From contig JAJFIS010000022.1 in the NCBI GenBank assembly GCA_021774735.1, positions 62,001-126,000 on the forward strand: a stretch of DNA of 64,000 nt, given 5' to 3'. Source of the stretch: Alphaproteobacteria bacterium. GTDB taxonomy: Bacteria; Pseudomonadota; Alphaproteobacteria; Sphingomonadales; Kordiimonadaceae. The notes under the pieces are model-generated. The model was not told the DNA's origin, did no database searches, and saw only the letters and a list, made by a program, of their open reading frames with translations. Both the position numbers and the translations under genes were made by a program. Shown here in pieces: positions 26,034 through 35,016 of this stretch. Every line of letters begins with the position of its first letter. The first letter of the stretch is position 1.

Positions 26034-27935
26034 ATGCACAACATAATATCAAGGGTAAGGACGCAACTGATGAGCAATAAAATATTTGGTGGGTCGATGG
26101 TGGTCGTGGCAATTCTTGCGGCGTCAGTCGGCGGCAATATTTACGCCAGTAATTTCTTGGAAGAACAAGCAGAATTAATTTTGGCTAAAGCAGAAGAAGC
26201 TTTGCCCGAAAGCCGAACCCTTGAATATGGCGACATTAATGCCTCAGCGTGGCGTGGTATCGTGGAAGTAAGCGATATTAAGATGATGAAAGGCGATCAG
26301 GTAGTTTTATCTGCTGATATCTTTATCGTCGGCAGCAGCATTCTTAACGCGTTAAACGGTGAAGCCCCCCATAGCCTTGAGCTGAAAAAATTTGCTACCG
26401 CTGATGGTCGCGAAAATTTAAAAATCGACAGCCTCTATATAGCCAATCAAGACTTTATGGAAGCGCTGTTAACCAACCAAGTAAGCCCACAAACGATGCT
26501 GGCACTAAAGGGGAGTGCATCGGCTTCTATCACTGGTATGACATATAAGAAAAGAAGAGATAGTTTCAGTCTTGCCCACTTCACAGTTGAGACTGACTTA
26601 AGCGATAATATGCTGCGCACTGTTGAGCTGAAAGACCTTAAGTTTAGTGAAAGTTCAGACCGCTCAGTATTTAATCTAGAAACATTATCGGCGTCTGATT
26701 TTGATTATTCTGCTATCCGCTTTATGGGCGAAGCTAGTTTGATGGGCTCAAGCCCCGACAAGCGTGCAGTTCTGGCTGAGTATTTTAAATTACCTCAACC
26801 AAATGCTACGACTAAATTCAAGCTTAGCGGCTTAGAGTTCATCGAGGGTAGATCCAAAGTTTTTAAACTTAAAGACTTTGGCTTTGTCTATGACTATAGC
26901 AATTACGCGCTCAGTGATTTCAACTTCGAAGGCTTAGAATTCAAAGAATCAAGTAATAATGCTCAATTTAATTTGGATAAGTTCAATATCAGCTCATTAG
27001 ATTTGAGCATCTATAAATATATTATGGAAGCCATGGCCGCCGACGTTGAAGCTGATTCAATGGGTGCGGACTTTCCTACCACCAGCATTCTGCGCGCCTT
27101 CAGTGATAATGATAATATCATTGATCAAATGTTAAACGGCATGGGCATGAATGACATAAATATTCAGGGCATGAGTGTCACCGCGAATGGCGCAGAAGCT
27201 TTCTCACTAGATACAATGCGAATGGATAATATTATCCGGATAAAAGGTACCCTGTTAGGCGGAGACTTTATTATTAAAGACATGCGCATCGGAAGTGTTC
27301 CACCGCAAATGCTACAGCCCTTTGGCCTGAAACACATATTGCTTAATATGGACAGCAAAGGCAGCTATGATGACGACAGTGGACGAGCCAGCAACAAATT
27401 AAACTTAAACATGGATGAAGCTTTCGACCTTGACATGGTCTATATCATGGGAATTGGCGATATAGATTCTTACAAAGGAAAATATCGCAATTATTTCAGA
27501 CAAAACTTTACTCAAACTATGGGTTCTCTTACCGGTGTGGGTTCTGCAGAATCCGAAATGGCGGCACTGAAAATGCAACTTGATCAGGCTAAGCTTTATG
27601 AAGATATAAACATCTGGTTAAGCCTGACAGACCTCGGCCCTATTGGAAAATTTATAGACCTGCAAGCTCAGCAGTCTGGCGCTACCGGTGAGCAGTTCCG
27701 TGAGCTCATGTTGTCTCAAATGCCGATGTTATTAACTAGTCAGTTTGAAGCGGATGATGTTGCCAAGTTAATGGCTATCCTTACTGCTTTTGTCGCGCCC
27801 GATAGCCAGCCCTTGCAGTTCGGCATGAAAACAACGGATGATTGGCACGCCCAGATAGACAGTATTTTCGCCGAAGACCGCCAGACCATGCCTAAAGCTA
27901 GTGATTTTATCGCATTATACTTTGAGGCCGAATGA
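26034..27935 (+). CDS. AsmA-like repeat protein with N-terminal membrane anchor, unrecognised family
   Basis: 633 residues. One N-terminal membrane segment (about 18-37) leaves the rest in the periplasm. The body holds repeats of about 40 residues following the pattern (L/F)-x-x-L-x-F-x-E-x-S-x-x-x-x-F-x-L, for example LKDLKFSESSDRSVFNLETL, LSGLEFIEGRSKVFKLKDF, FEGLEFKESSNNAQFNLDKF and a weaker IQGMSVTANGAEAFSLDTM. This alternation suggests stacked beta strands as in AsmA/DUF945-type proteins. The C-terminal 65 residues are encoded again at 29823-30018. Start could also be Met13 (26070), nearer to the anchor. Function unknown; lipid transfer is speculation. Confidence 0.65.
   Translation: MHNIISRVRTQLMSNKIFGGSMVVVAILAASVGGNIYASNFLEEQAELILAKAEEALPESRTLEYGDINASAWRGIVEVSDIKMMKGDQVVLSADIFIVGSSILNALNGEAPHSLELKKFATADGRENLKIDSLYIANQDFMEALLTNQVSPQTMLALKGSASASITGMTYKKRRDSFSLAHFTVETDLSDNMLRTVELKDLKFSESSDRSVFNLETLSASDFDYSAIRFMGEASLMGSSPDKRAVLAEYFKLPQPNATTKFKLSGLEFIEGRSKVFKLKDFGFVYDYSNYALSDFNFEGLEFKESSNNAQFNLDKFNISSLDLSIYKYIMEAMAADVEADSMGADFPTTSILRAFSDNDNIIDQMLNGMGMNDINIQGMSVTANGAEAFSLDTMRMDNIIRIKGTLLGGDFIIKDMRIGSVPPQMLQPFGLKHILLNMDSKGSYDDDSGRASNKLNLNMDEAFDLDMVYIMGIGDIDSYKGKYRNYFRQNFTQTMGSLTGVGSAESEMAALKMQLDQAKLYEDINIWLSLTDLGPIGKFIDLQAQQSGATGEQFRELMLSQMPMLLTSQFEADDVAKLMAILTAFVAPDSQPLQFGMKTTDDWHAQIDSIFAEDRQTMPKASDFIALYFEAE
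27740..27935 (+). repeat. Direct repeat, copy A (3' end of the AsmA-like gene)
   Basis: 196 bases that recur at 29823-30018 with nine differences. Only one difference falls in the first 147 bases; eight fall in the last 49. Both copies stop at the same codon position (TGA here, TAA in copy B). The two ABC transporter genes lie between the copies. Confidence 0.95.
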
Positions 27936-27960
27936 CACGCTAATTAAGACAAGACCATTG

Positions 27961-27992
27961 TGGTGACAGGTTGCCCTATTGGTGACAGATTG
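27961..27992 (+). repeat. Short tandem motif TGGTGACAGNTTG, two copies
   Basis: TGGTGACAGGTTG at 27961 and TGGTGACAGATTG at 27980, 19 bases apart, directly between repeat copy A and the ABC permease start. Either an operator pair or a scar of the rearrangement. Confidence 0.5.
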
Positions 27993-28000
27993 AAGATGAA

Positions 28001-29092
28001 ATGAAGCGCATTCCAAAAGCAAGCCAACTTAAGCTTCGAGGGATGCAGCTTCGTTCACTATTTCGGTCGAAATCATCTGATAATGCTGCGGTAATACTGT
28101 TAGCTATAATCATTGCCACAATGGCAGCGGGAATTATCTCCCTACTGATTGGCGCTATCGACTTAGACGATTTGCTCATGCGCCGCACTGTGCAGATTAT
28201 AGCAATAACGGCGATATTTTTGTCCATATGCAAATCTATTGGTGTCAAAATGCCCAAAGTGAAAGAGGGCCCTTTTTCCCATCTGGTAGCGACTAACGGC
28301 GACCTGCTTCAGTGGTATAGGGTGGACGCCGCCATCATATGCGGGCTGCTGGCAGCTGCCACATTCATCGCATTACTACTCCAGCAGGTGCCGGATTTAG
28401 CCTATTTAACTTTAGCCTTATTGGCCGGGGCTGTTTTCGCGGTCTTATTTGGCCAAATTTTTGTGCGCTCAAAGGCCGTAAGTGCGGCTAAGTCTGTGAG
28501 CAAAGGGCATATCAGTCATGCATCAGGGCCATTTATGTTGCTGATCTCTCAGTCAAGACGCCAAATAGGGGCTATTCCAGCCTATATGCTAACCGTACTT
28601 ATAATGGCTATGGGCAGCTACTTGGCTATATTTATACAGAGCATTTCTGACATTCAACATTTGGACTTCATCATACTTTCCGCCGCTGCCTTCACTGTTG
28701 GCTCGTCAGTATTACGCTATGATCCAACCTTGATCAAATTCATGGCGTGGCATCCTTTCTCACTTTTTGAGGTCATTTGGAAAGTAAACTTCATGCCCAT
28801 CGCGCTGACCACATTCGCCGCTTTTTTAGCGGGGCTTAGTGGCGGCTTTTCTTTAGAAAAATCTATTACCCTCGTCTCAATAGTAACAATGGCACTAATA
28901 TTATATCGCGGAATTTATACGCTTTATGCCATTAGATATTCAAAAGATGTAATTCATTACACCGTCGAAATAGAATTGATCATTCTGATCTTTATTACCT
29001 TTCTCTATATCCCGATGGGCATTATCTGGGGCATCTACCGCGCTTATAATTTGACCAAACAAGCGAGTGAGAAGCGATGGCACAGCCTATAA
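28001..29092 (+). CDS. ABC transporter membrane protein, unrecognised subfamily
   Basis: 363 residues with about ten hydrophobic segments (near 32-54, 62-78, 105-125, 131-150, 188-210, 222-238, 262-282, 290-310, 330-352). No family motif that I can name is visible. Assignment rests on the fact that the next gene, an ABC ATPase, begins 16 bases before this gene ends and lacks any membrane part of its own. There is no substrate-binding protein, so export or membrane remodelling is more likely than uptake. The pair lies between 196-base direct repeats. The first ATG at 27995 is out of this frame; ATG 28001 is used. Confidence 0.65.
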   Translation: MKRIPKASQLKLRGMQLRSLFRSKSSDNAAVILLAIIIATMAAGIISLLIGAIDLDDLLMRRTVQIIAITAIFLSICKSIGVKMPKVKEGPFSHLVATNGDLLQWYRVDAAIICGLLAAATFIALLLQQVPDLAYLTLALLAGAVFAVLFGQIFVRSKAVSAAKSVSKGHISHASGPFMLLISQSRRQIGAIPAYMLTVLIMAMGSYLAIFIQSISDIQHLDFIILSAAAFTVGSSVLRYDPTLIKFMAWHPFSLFEVIWKVNFMPIALTTFAAFLAGLSGGFSLEKSITLVSIVTMALILYRGIYTLYAIRYSKDVIHYTVEIELIILIFITFLYIPMGIIWGIYRAYNLTKQASEKRWHSL

Positions 29093-29796
29093 ACATATCA
29101 AATTTATGTATTGATGTTGGGGGCACTAACATCCTTCGATCAATCACCATGGACATTGGTCTGGGCTGGCATGGCTTACTCGGGTGCAACGGCAGCGGTA
29201 AAACCACTTTGCTAAGGGGCCTAGTTGGCCGAATAAGCATAAAGTCTGGATCAATTACCATTGAGGGGCAAGAACTGACCCATAAGCCCAAGTTGCTCGC
29301 AGAATATTTCGGTGATGCACCGCCACTGCACAGCCTGCCCATAAGTCTGCGTGTGGGAGAGCTCATAATACTCATCAAGCAATCCCGCTGTGAGAATGCA
29401 GAAAATGCGGATGAGCTGAGGCAGATATTGGATATTTCCGCTATTGAAAATAAAGACATTTCAACGCTTTCATCGGGCATGAAACAGCGCTTATCGATCT
29501 ATCTGGCTTTCCTAGGCCAGCCAAAATTGATTATCTTAGACGAACCCTTTAATTGGCTAGACCCGGTTGTTGCTTATGAACTGAAATTATTTCTGGCCGA
29601 ATATGCCAAGCGTGTCCCTGTTATGACGGCCTTGCATGACATTAGCACATTCGCTAACTACTGCGACCAAGGACTATTGCTGCATGAAGGGGCAATTGAA
29701 AAGACATATAACAAAGCAATGCTGAACGAGCTCAGGTCCAAATCGGCTGATCTTGAATATGATATCTATAAAACACTGTCATCATTAAGTGAGTAA
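29077..29796 (+). CDS. ABC transporter ATP-binding protein
   Basis: 239 residues. Walker A GCNGSGKTT (about 38-46), signature LSSGMKQRLS (about 130-139), Walker B KLIILDEP (about 150-157) and an H-loop His in TALHD are all intact, so it should hydrolyse ATP. The signature has LSSGM in place of LSGGQ, as in the CcmA/NatA-type exporter ATPases. It overlaps the permease gene by 16 bases (coupled translation). About 27 bases after its stop begins the second copy of the 196-base repeat. Confidence 0.9.
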   Translation: MAQPINISNLCIDVGGTNILRSITMDIGLGWHGLLGCNGSGKTTLLRGLVGRISIKSGSITIEGQELTHKPKLLAEYFGDAPPLHSLPISLRVGELIILIKQSRCENAENADELRQILDISAIENKDISTLSSGMKQRLSIYLAFLGQPKLIILDEPFNWLDPVVAYELKLFLAEYAKRVPVMTALHDISTFANYCDQGLLLHEGAIEKTYNKAMLNELRSKSADLEYDIYKTLSSLSE

Positions 29797-29822
29797 TTTG
29801 GCCATTTGCAGAAGGTTGGGTT

Positions 29823-30018
29823 TCAGTTTGAAGCGGATGACGTTGCCAAGTTAATGGCTATCCTTACTGCTTTTGTCGCGCCCGATAGCCAGCCCTTGCA
29901 GTTCGGCATGAAAACAACGGATGATTGGCACGCCCAGATAGACAGTATTTTCGCCGAAGACCGCCAGACCATGCCAAAGGCAAGTGATTTCGTCGCTTTA
30001 TACTTTGAGGTCGAATAA
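29823..30018 (+). pseudogene. Orphan 3' fragment of the AsmA-like gene (direct repeat copy B)
   Basis: Encodes FEADDVAKLMAILTAF through FVALYFEVE, 65 residues matching the C-terminus of the 633-residue protein at 26034-27935 with two amino-acid differences. It has no ribosome site or plausible start of its own, so it is a remnant. Of nine base differences from copy A seven are silent, including the change of stop codon, which shows that the sequence diverged while still selected as coding DNA. See the findings for interpretation. Confidence 0.85.
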
Positions 30019-30039
30019 TGCGACTAGATGGGCTTTAGC

Positions 30040-30070
30040 TTGGCCAGCCCGTTTCGTATGGGTGGGCCAA
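30040..30070. terminator. Possible hairpin terminator between convergent units
   Basis: TTGGCC-AG-CCC pairs with GGG-TG-GGCCAA around a nine-base loop (nine pairs with a two-base internal loop). There is no good T tract on either strand, so its termination role is uncertain. Confidence 0.35.
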
Positions 30071-30073
30071 TTA

Positions 30074-30808
30074 TCAAAGATGGTCTCTCTCACTACGACC
30101 GCATAAAGATTCCGTCATGCCCAAATGGTTATATGTTGGATATTTGATAGGATTATCACAACATTGATTTTTTTTACACTTCAGTGCTATGCGATGTTTA
30201 ATCTCTATCATCTCGGCAAGCGTTGTCGCACCTGTCTTTTCCTTAACTTTTGCCCGGTGGGCTTCCACTGTCTTCGCCGATATTGTTAGCATATTTGCTA
30301 TCACTTTATTCGTGTGGCCCAAAGCCAATAAATCGAAGACCTCTCGCTCTCTCCTAGTAAGTTGTGTTAAATTACACGGCATATTTATGATGTATTCATC
30401 CGACATAAACCGTCTATAGCTTAAGTTTAAAGCCTGTTTAATTTTCTCTTCTAAGAGGTGAAATTTTTTGACCTCTGTAATATAATCAAAAGCACCTTCC
30501 TCGAAGACTTTTTTCATTAAAAGGGCATTGTCCGGATCACCAAGAACAATGATTGGCAAATTACGCCTATTTAAATATAATAATGCTTTTGAAATCCAGC
30601 AAGATACGCCGCTACGCAAATCTGCTATGATGCAACTATGTGAACTAGGGTGAAATCTTTCAAAGAAGAATTTTCTTTGCCTATAGATGTTTATTGACAT
30701 TTCATGAATTTTCGCAAATGAAACTAAATGCTCCAATATATATTCATCTTTACTAAAAACATACAAAACTGGTTGACTGAATAGAGTGATAAGCTGTCCC
30801 TCCCCCAT
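30074..30808 (-). CDS. FixJ/LuxR-family regulator with degenerate receiver domain
   Basis: 244 residues. The C-terminal helix-turn-helix (about 147-212) is a clear LuxR/FixJ type: LTRREREVFDLLALGHTNKVIANML...KTVEAHRAKVKEK (parts). The N-terminal 125 residues follow the receiver fold with an Asp in CIIADLRSG, but the acidic pair near the N-terminus reads FSKDE and the conserved Lys of DYxxKP is replaced (DYITEVK), so classical phosphorylation is doubtful. The ATG has no ribosome site upstream, yet a strong GGGGGAGGGA lies inside codons 2-4. Probably the transcriptional output of the sensory cluster upstream on the same strand. Confidence 0.8.
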   Translation of the reverse strand: MGEGQLITLFSQPVLYVFSKDEYILEHLVSFAKIHEMSINIYRQRKFFFERFHPSSHSCIIADLRSGVSCWISKALLYLNRRNLPIIVLGDPDNALLMKKVFEEGAFDYITEVKKFHLLEEKIKQALNLSYRRFMSDEYIINMPCNLTQLTRREREVFDLLALGHTNKVIANMLTISAKTVEAHRAKVKEKTGATTLAEMIEIKHRIALKCKKNQCCDNPIKYPTYNHLGMTESLCGRSERDHL

Positions 30809-31072
30809 GCGTTAAACTAGATCTATGCTCCCAGATACTAGTTTTCGCTTATATACTAAAAACTAAATATATCTTAGGTAGTACATGCATCACATGCGCT
30901 AATCATAAGCGAAGTAAACGAGCGGTCATATTAGGGATAAACCCTGAACAGATTATGAAATTACTACCTTTCAGCAGTAACAACAGCCGGTTAAATTTTA
31001 TTTTAAATGGCATGAAAAGGAACTAAGCATTTAAGTTTATCAAATAAAGTAACAGCATTAACTATTTGGATT
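30809..31072. other. 264-base intergenic region, AT-rich
   Basis: Between the FixJ-like gene and the receiver gene on the same strand. It contains an inverted pair AGTTTT...AAAACT near 30839-30865 and no reading frame of interest. The FixJ-like gene may have its own promoter here, but I see no convincing -35/-10 pair. Confidence 0.4.
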
Positions 31073-31474
31073 TCATAAATGTATATTTGGAACCTGAAAA
31101 CCATGATGCGTATGAAAGACAAGCTTTTCAGTTTTATCTTTCAATTGGCCCAATTTTACTGGCTTGGTTATATAATCGTTAGCTCCAGCTTTTTGCGCTG
31201 CCATGATTGATTTTGACAAAGCATCCGCGCTTACCATAATGATGGGTAGGGTCGTAGCGTTGTATCGTCTGCGAATTTCCAAAGTGGCTTCAATCCCATT
31301 CATTCCAGGTAGATCAATATCCATATAGATCAGGTCATAATTATTCATAGCAATATATTTTAGGCCCTCTTCTGCTGTTTCAGCAATATCAAGAGATGTC
31401 TTCCATAATCTTTCAACTAATAATTTGAGAACCTGCGCATTCAAAGCCACATCTTCAATATATAACATCTTCAT
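31073..31474 (-). CDS. Single-domain response regulator (CheY-like receiver)
   Basis: 133 residues, one receiver domain with Asp52 as phospho-acceptor (YMDIDLPGMNG), an acidic pair at Glu7-Asp8 and Lys104 (YITKP), all needed for phosphotransfer. No output domain. Its ATG overlaps the TGA of the upstream histidine kinase gene (ATGA), so it is almost certainly the cognate regulator of that kinase. Could act as CheY on the motor or as an intermediate to an HPt protein such as that at 13.2 kb. Confidence 0.9.
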   Translation of the reverse strand: MKMLYIEDVALNAQVLKLLVERLWKTSLDIAETAEEGLKYIAMNNYDLIYMDIDLPGMNGIEATLEIRRRYNATTLPIIMVSADALSKSIMAAQKAGANDYITKPVKLGQLKDKTEKLVFHTHHGFQVPNIHL

Positions 31475-33024
31475 GGTGAAGGCACCTCACACGGAAAGTT
31501 TAAAATAAACTCAGACCATGATGCGCCGTCACTTTTGCACTCGATAGAACCACCTATTTTATCAATCAACTCCTTAACGATAGAAAGCCCTAAGCCATTG
31601 CCTGCAATACGGCTATTAGCGTTCCTACCTCTATTAAACCTTTGAAAAATAATTGCTTGGTCAACCTCAGGAATGCCTATACCTGTATCTTTGATATATA
31701 CTGTTATAAAATCATTATTTACTTGCTTAGCCTGAATAGCCAGCTTGCCTTCTTCGCGATTATATTTAATGGCATTAGATATGATATTTGAGAGGATTGA
31801 GCGTAAATTTTTGTCAGAGACATTCACTAAAACATCACTGGCCACATCAAGATAAAGCTGTATTTTAGAAGCCTGAATAAGAGGCGTAACGGTTTCAAGA
31901 ACAGCATCCAAACAAGGTTTTAAAGCACAGAAGCCTTCAGCTTGCACTATATCATGTTCAAACGAGAGAAGTTGATCAATCCTTTCAATCAATTGGTCTG
32001 AGGCGGTTAAAATACCTGTGATATATTTAGACTGCTCAGACGTTAGTGGCCCTATATCAATCAACTGCGCATATCCCATCAATGCATTCAAAGGCGTTCG
32101 CAATTCATGGCTAATGTTGGAAAGAAAATGGTCTTTAGCTACACTTTCTTGCTCTATCTCATAGTATGCTTCTTTTTGTTTAGATATATCAGTGCGGATT
32201 GTAATATATCCATCAAGGTCCCCATCTCTGGAATAGGTTGGCTGTATGGTTGCCGCCACCCAATAATATGAACCGTCTTTCCTTTTATTTTTGAAATCCC
32301 CATTCCAAGTACGCCCAGAGACAATAGTTTTATATAATGATTGATAGTAAAGTCTATTATGCTCACCTGATTTTAAAATAGAATGATCACTGCCAATAAG
32401 TTCTTCACGAGAGTAGCCTGAAATCTCGCAAAACATGTCGTTGGCATAAAGTATTTTCCCCGACTTATCAGTAGTGCTGATAATGGTATGAAGATCTAAA
32501 ACCTTCATACTCTGCGCTTGCAATTGCCGGGCCCCTTTTAGACCTTCCCGCATGTTTATAGCTTCGATTTGGCCGCCAATATTAGATGAAAACAGCTTCA
32601 GCATTGGCTCAAAATGAGGGTTATCTATAAGATCATCATGCATAATAGCGACCAGACCATTGATCTCACCTGAACTAGAAAAAGTCGGCGCACCAGCATA
32701 GCTTGCTATATTTAGGTCGGTTAGTATTTTGTCATCAGGAAAAAGCTTTTGAACATCTTGTTTATAATGGCAGTAATTTCCTCTAACCACCTGTTCGCAA
32801 GGAGAGCCTTTTAAACGATATGAGATATTTTTAATATTATGGCCATTTTCAACCATTGAGATACTGTCAACATGGTGTCTATTTTCTTTGTTATATTGAT
32901 CAATGAAAACAAATTTTACATTTAATGTTTTAGATAAAAATTTGGTAACTTCATCGAAAAAATTACTGCCTTTTTCTTCCCAGTTTCTAGCAGTCAAAAA
33001 GTCTATGGTACCATGTAAAGGCAT
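31471..33024 (-). CDS. GAF-PAS sensor histidine kinase, soluble
   Basis: About 517 residues, no membrane segment. GAF domain (about 15-165), PAS domain (about 175-290, with the 'FCEISGYSREELIGSDHSILKSGEH' type core), phosphorylation box FLSNISHELRTPLNAL, and an ATPase domain with NIISNAIKYN and DTGIGIP. The PAS core resembles those of Aer-type redox/oxygen sensors. A TTG at 33036 in frame is an alternative start; the ATG at 33024 is chosen though its ribosome site is weak. Lies 34 bases after the soluble chemoreceptor gene and overlaps the receiver gene by four bases. Confidence 0.88.
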   Translation of the reverse strand: MPLHGTIDFLTARNWEEKGSNFFDEVTKFLSKTLNVKFVFIDQYNKENRHHVDSISMVENGHNIKNISYRLKGSPCEQVVRGNYCHYKQDVQKLFPDDKILTDLNIASYAGAPTFSSSGEINGLVAIMHDDLIDNPHFEPMLKLFSSNIGGQIEAINMREGLKGARQLQAQSMKVLDLHTIISTTDKSGKILYANDMFCEISGYSREELIGSDHSILKSGEHNRLYYQSLYKTIVSGRTWNGDFKNKRKDGSYYWVAATIQPTYSRDGDLDGYITIRTDISKQKEAYYEIEQESVAKDHFLSNISHELRTPLNALMGYAQLIDIGPLTSEQSKYITGILTASDQLIERIDQLLSFEHDIVQAEGFCALKPCLDAVLETVTPLIQASKIQLYLDVASDVLVNVSDKNLRSILSNIISNAIKYNREEGKLAIQAKQVNNDFITVYIKDTGIGIPEVDQAIIFQRFNRGRNANSRIAGNGLGLSIVKELIDKIGGSIECKSDGASWSEFILNFPCEVPSP

Positions 33025-33058
33025 GTTCAAAATCAATCATAAAGTGGGCTTAGATTGC

Positions 33059-34192
33059 CTATTGTGTACCCGTTAATACAGCTGTTAATTTCTGGGCTTT
33101 TTCGGCTAAATCAGTGCCTACCGTTAAAATCTCACCAGACACTTCGCTGACCATGGTAACATTACCATTAACATCAATCATGCTAGTGGATACTTCCGAT
33201 ACTCGCGATGAAACCTCATCAATATTGCGGGCAATTTCCTGGGTGGCAGCTCCTTGCTCTTCTATGGCTGCAGCAATTGAGGCAGACACTTCATTAAGCT
33301 CTGTGATTGCTTCTCCAATATCACCAATTGATATCACGGCTTGGTCGGTGGCATTTTGGATTTCACTGACTTGAGATTTTATGTCGTCTGTTGCGGATGC
33401 AGTTTGGTTTGCCAAACTTTTAACCTCTGATGCCACGACCGCAAAGCCACGACCCGCATCTCCCGCGCGAGCAGCTTCAATCGTGGCATTCAAGGCCAGT
33501 AAGTTTGTTCTGCTGGCAATATCATTGATCAATTTCACAACCATATCAATTTTCTTGGAGGCCTCTAAAAGGCCATTAACAAGCTCATTGGTTCTTTCCG
33601 CCTTCACAACAGCTTCACTTGCTTTCTCTGATGAAAAAGTTACTTGATGGTTTATCTCTTGAATAGAACCATTTAATTGCTCCGCTGCTGATGCCACAGT
33701 TTGGGTGTTCGCGCCCGCATGTTCTGCAGATGCCGAAACTGACGCTGTCTTATTTGTTGCCTCCTCCGCTGATTTGCTGAGAGTGCCCGCACTAGAATTT
33801 AGCTGTGTTGAAGCCGCAGAAATAGATTCGACGATGCTTTCAAACTCCTGCATCTTATTTTCAATGCCGTCCGCAGCAATATTGATTTGGCTCGCAGCAT
33901 CTCCAAATGAACCAACCATCCCGTTTTTTGCAATCCGCCGAAAATACTGATTCTTTTCAATGAAGCCAAGGCAGGCCGTAGACTCGCGAATATAAGCATC
34001 AAAGCGGTCAATCATTTCATTAATCTGGTGGCAAACGGAAACTTCCATTGTATCAGCATCCGAAATATCTTTAATCCGAGCTTCAAAGTCGCCCTTACAA
34101 ACATTTTTTAATACATCAAGAATGGCAAGCGTCACCTCATCTGACATACCCACAGATGAAGACGGATTTAAAGTTTGATTTTCAATATTCAT
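33059..34192 (-). CDS. Soluble methyl-accepting chemotaxis protein
   Basis: 377 residues without membrane segments. The N-terminal 110 residues form a helical region related to those found after PAS domains in Aer-like receptors ([18 protein letters not shown]), followed by a full signalling domain with the tip [20 protein letters not shown]. Such proteins form cytoplasmic arrays with CheA/CheW. The ATG shares one base with the stop of the upstream PAS gene (TAATG), so the two products are made in step and probably act together as one receptor. Confidence 0.9.
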   Translation of the reverse strand: MNIENQTLNPSSSVGMSDEVTLAILDVLKNVCKGDFEARIKDISDADTMEVSVCHQINEMIDRFDAYIRESTACLGFIEKNQYFRRIAKNGMVGSFGDAASQINIAADGIENKMQEFESIVESISAASTQLNSSAGTLSKSAEEATNKTASVSASAEHAGANTQTVASAAEQLNGSIQEINHQVTFSSEKASEAVVKAERTNELVNGLLEASKKIDMVVKLINDIASRTNLLALNATIEAARAGDAGRGFAVVASEVKSLANQTASATDDIKSQVSEIQNATDQAVISIGDIGEAITELNEVSASIAAAIEEQGAATQEIARNIDEVSSRVSEVSTSMIDVNGNVTMVSEVSGEILTVGTDLAEKAQKLTAVLTGTQ

Positions 34193-34713
34193 TAATCATC
34201 CTTAATCAAGCTAGAAATAAATTCATCATAAGAAACGCCTTTTTCTTTCAAGATATCACTTAAGGCGGCAATGGAATTTCGCAGGCCCGTTTTTCGGTCC
34301 GTACTATCTTCCTCAATCGACTTCAGTTTGTCATATAGTGGAATAATTACATTACGGATTGTTGTCGGGCTTGGTACCCGACGCGTAGAATGGTAGCCCA
34401 CGATTGCACCATTTTTCAAACTAGGTGTAACATGGGCTATAACCCAATAATGGTCGCCCGTTTTGGTGGAGTTCACCACAAAGGCAAATATCTCTTCGCC
34501 TGTCTTTATTGTCGACCAAAGCAATTCAAAAATGACTCTTGGCATATTACTATTTCGGATCACATTATGCTGTTGGCCAATGACCTCAGCTTCACTATAT
34601 CCCGCAATATCCAGAAACATCCTGTTGGTGTAAGTAAGACGGCCTTGCAGGTCGGTCTTACTTACGATGAGGTCGTGCTTGTCAAAAAAAACTTCTTGTC
34701 CTTGAAAGTACAC
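34192..34713 (-). CDS. Aer-like PAS-domain protein
   Basis: 173 residues. PAS domain (about 8-115) with the pattern of E. coli Aer: [20 protein letters not shown], then [18 protein letters not shown] and [10 protein letters not shown], which in Aer surround the FAD pocket. FAD binding is inference. The start is GTG, supported by AGGAG six bases upstream. First gene of a four-gene unit: PAS, soluble chemoreceptor, GAF-PAS kinase, receiver. A possible promoter (TTGATT, 16 bases, TAGATA) lies upstream. Confidence 0.85.
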   Translation of the reverse strand: MYFQGQEVFFDKHDLIVSKTDLQGRLTYTNRMFLDIAGYSEAEVIGQQHNVIRNSNMPRVIFELLWSTIKTGEEIFAFVVNSTKTGDHYWVIAHVTPSLKNGAIVGYHSTRRVPSPTTIRNVIIPLYDKLKSIEEDSTDRKTGLRNSIAALSDILKEKGVSYDEFISSLIKDD

Positions 34714-35016
34714 TTATATCTCCTAAAGACTTTATCTAATCTTCTGGGGACCTTAATCAAAGAAAACTATACTAATGAAACAACTGTAAATACTGATGCA
34801 TTCCCCAATGCAGAGCCACGGTACCAATTAATGCTTATAATACTATTGGGGATAATCCCTTGGAATTACCGTTATGGTTTATTAAATAAGAAAAATATTA
34901 CTTATGCGAGATGGGTTAAGTCATATATACTCAGGTGCCCAATATTCAAAAAAGTTTTCTGTCTATAATCGCAAATACAACTACGGCCAGAGCCATAGCT
35001 GCATTCATTTCAAACC
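34714..35016. other. 303-base intergenic region
   Basis: Lies between the Aer-like gene and the hypothetical protein gene, both minus strand. It is AT-rich. Only the possible minus-strand promoter of the Aer-like gene noted there is seen; no RNA gene or repeat is recognised. Confidence 0.4.

Noticed and set aside
29806-30018. A separate 70-residue small protein after the ABC ATPase gene
   Set aside because: It has no proper start or ribosome site and repeats the C-terminus of the AsmA-like protein, so it is treated as a gene remnant.
34390-34968. A 192-codon plus-strand frame near the Aer-like gene
   Set aside because: Most of it is antisense to the Aer-like PAS gene and the remainder is low-complexity AT-rich sequence without domains.
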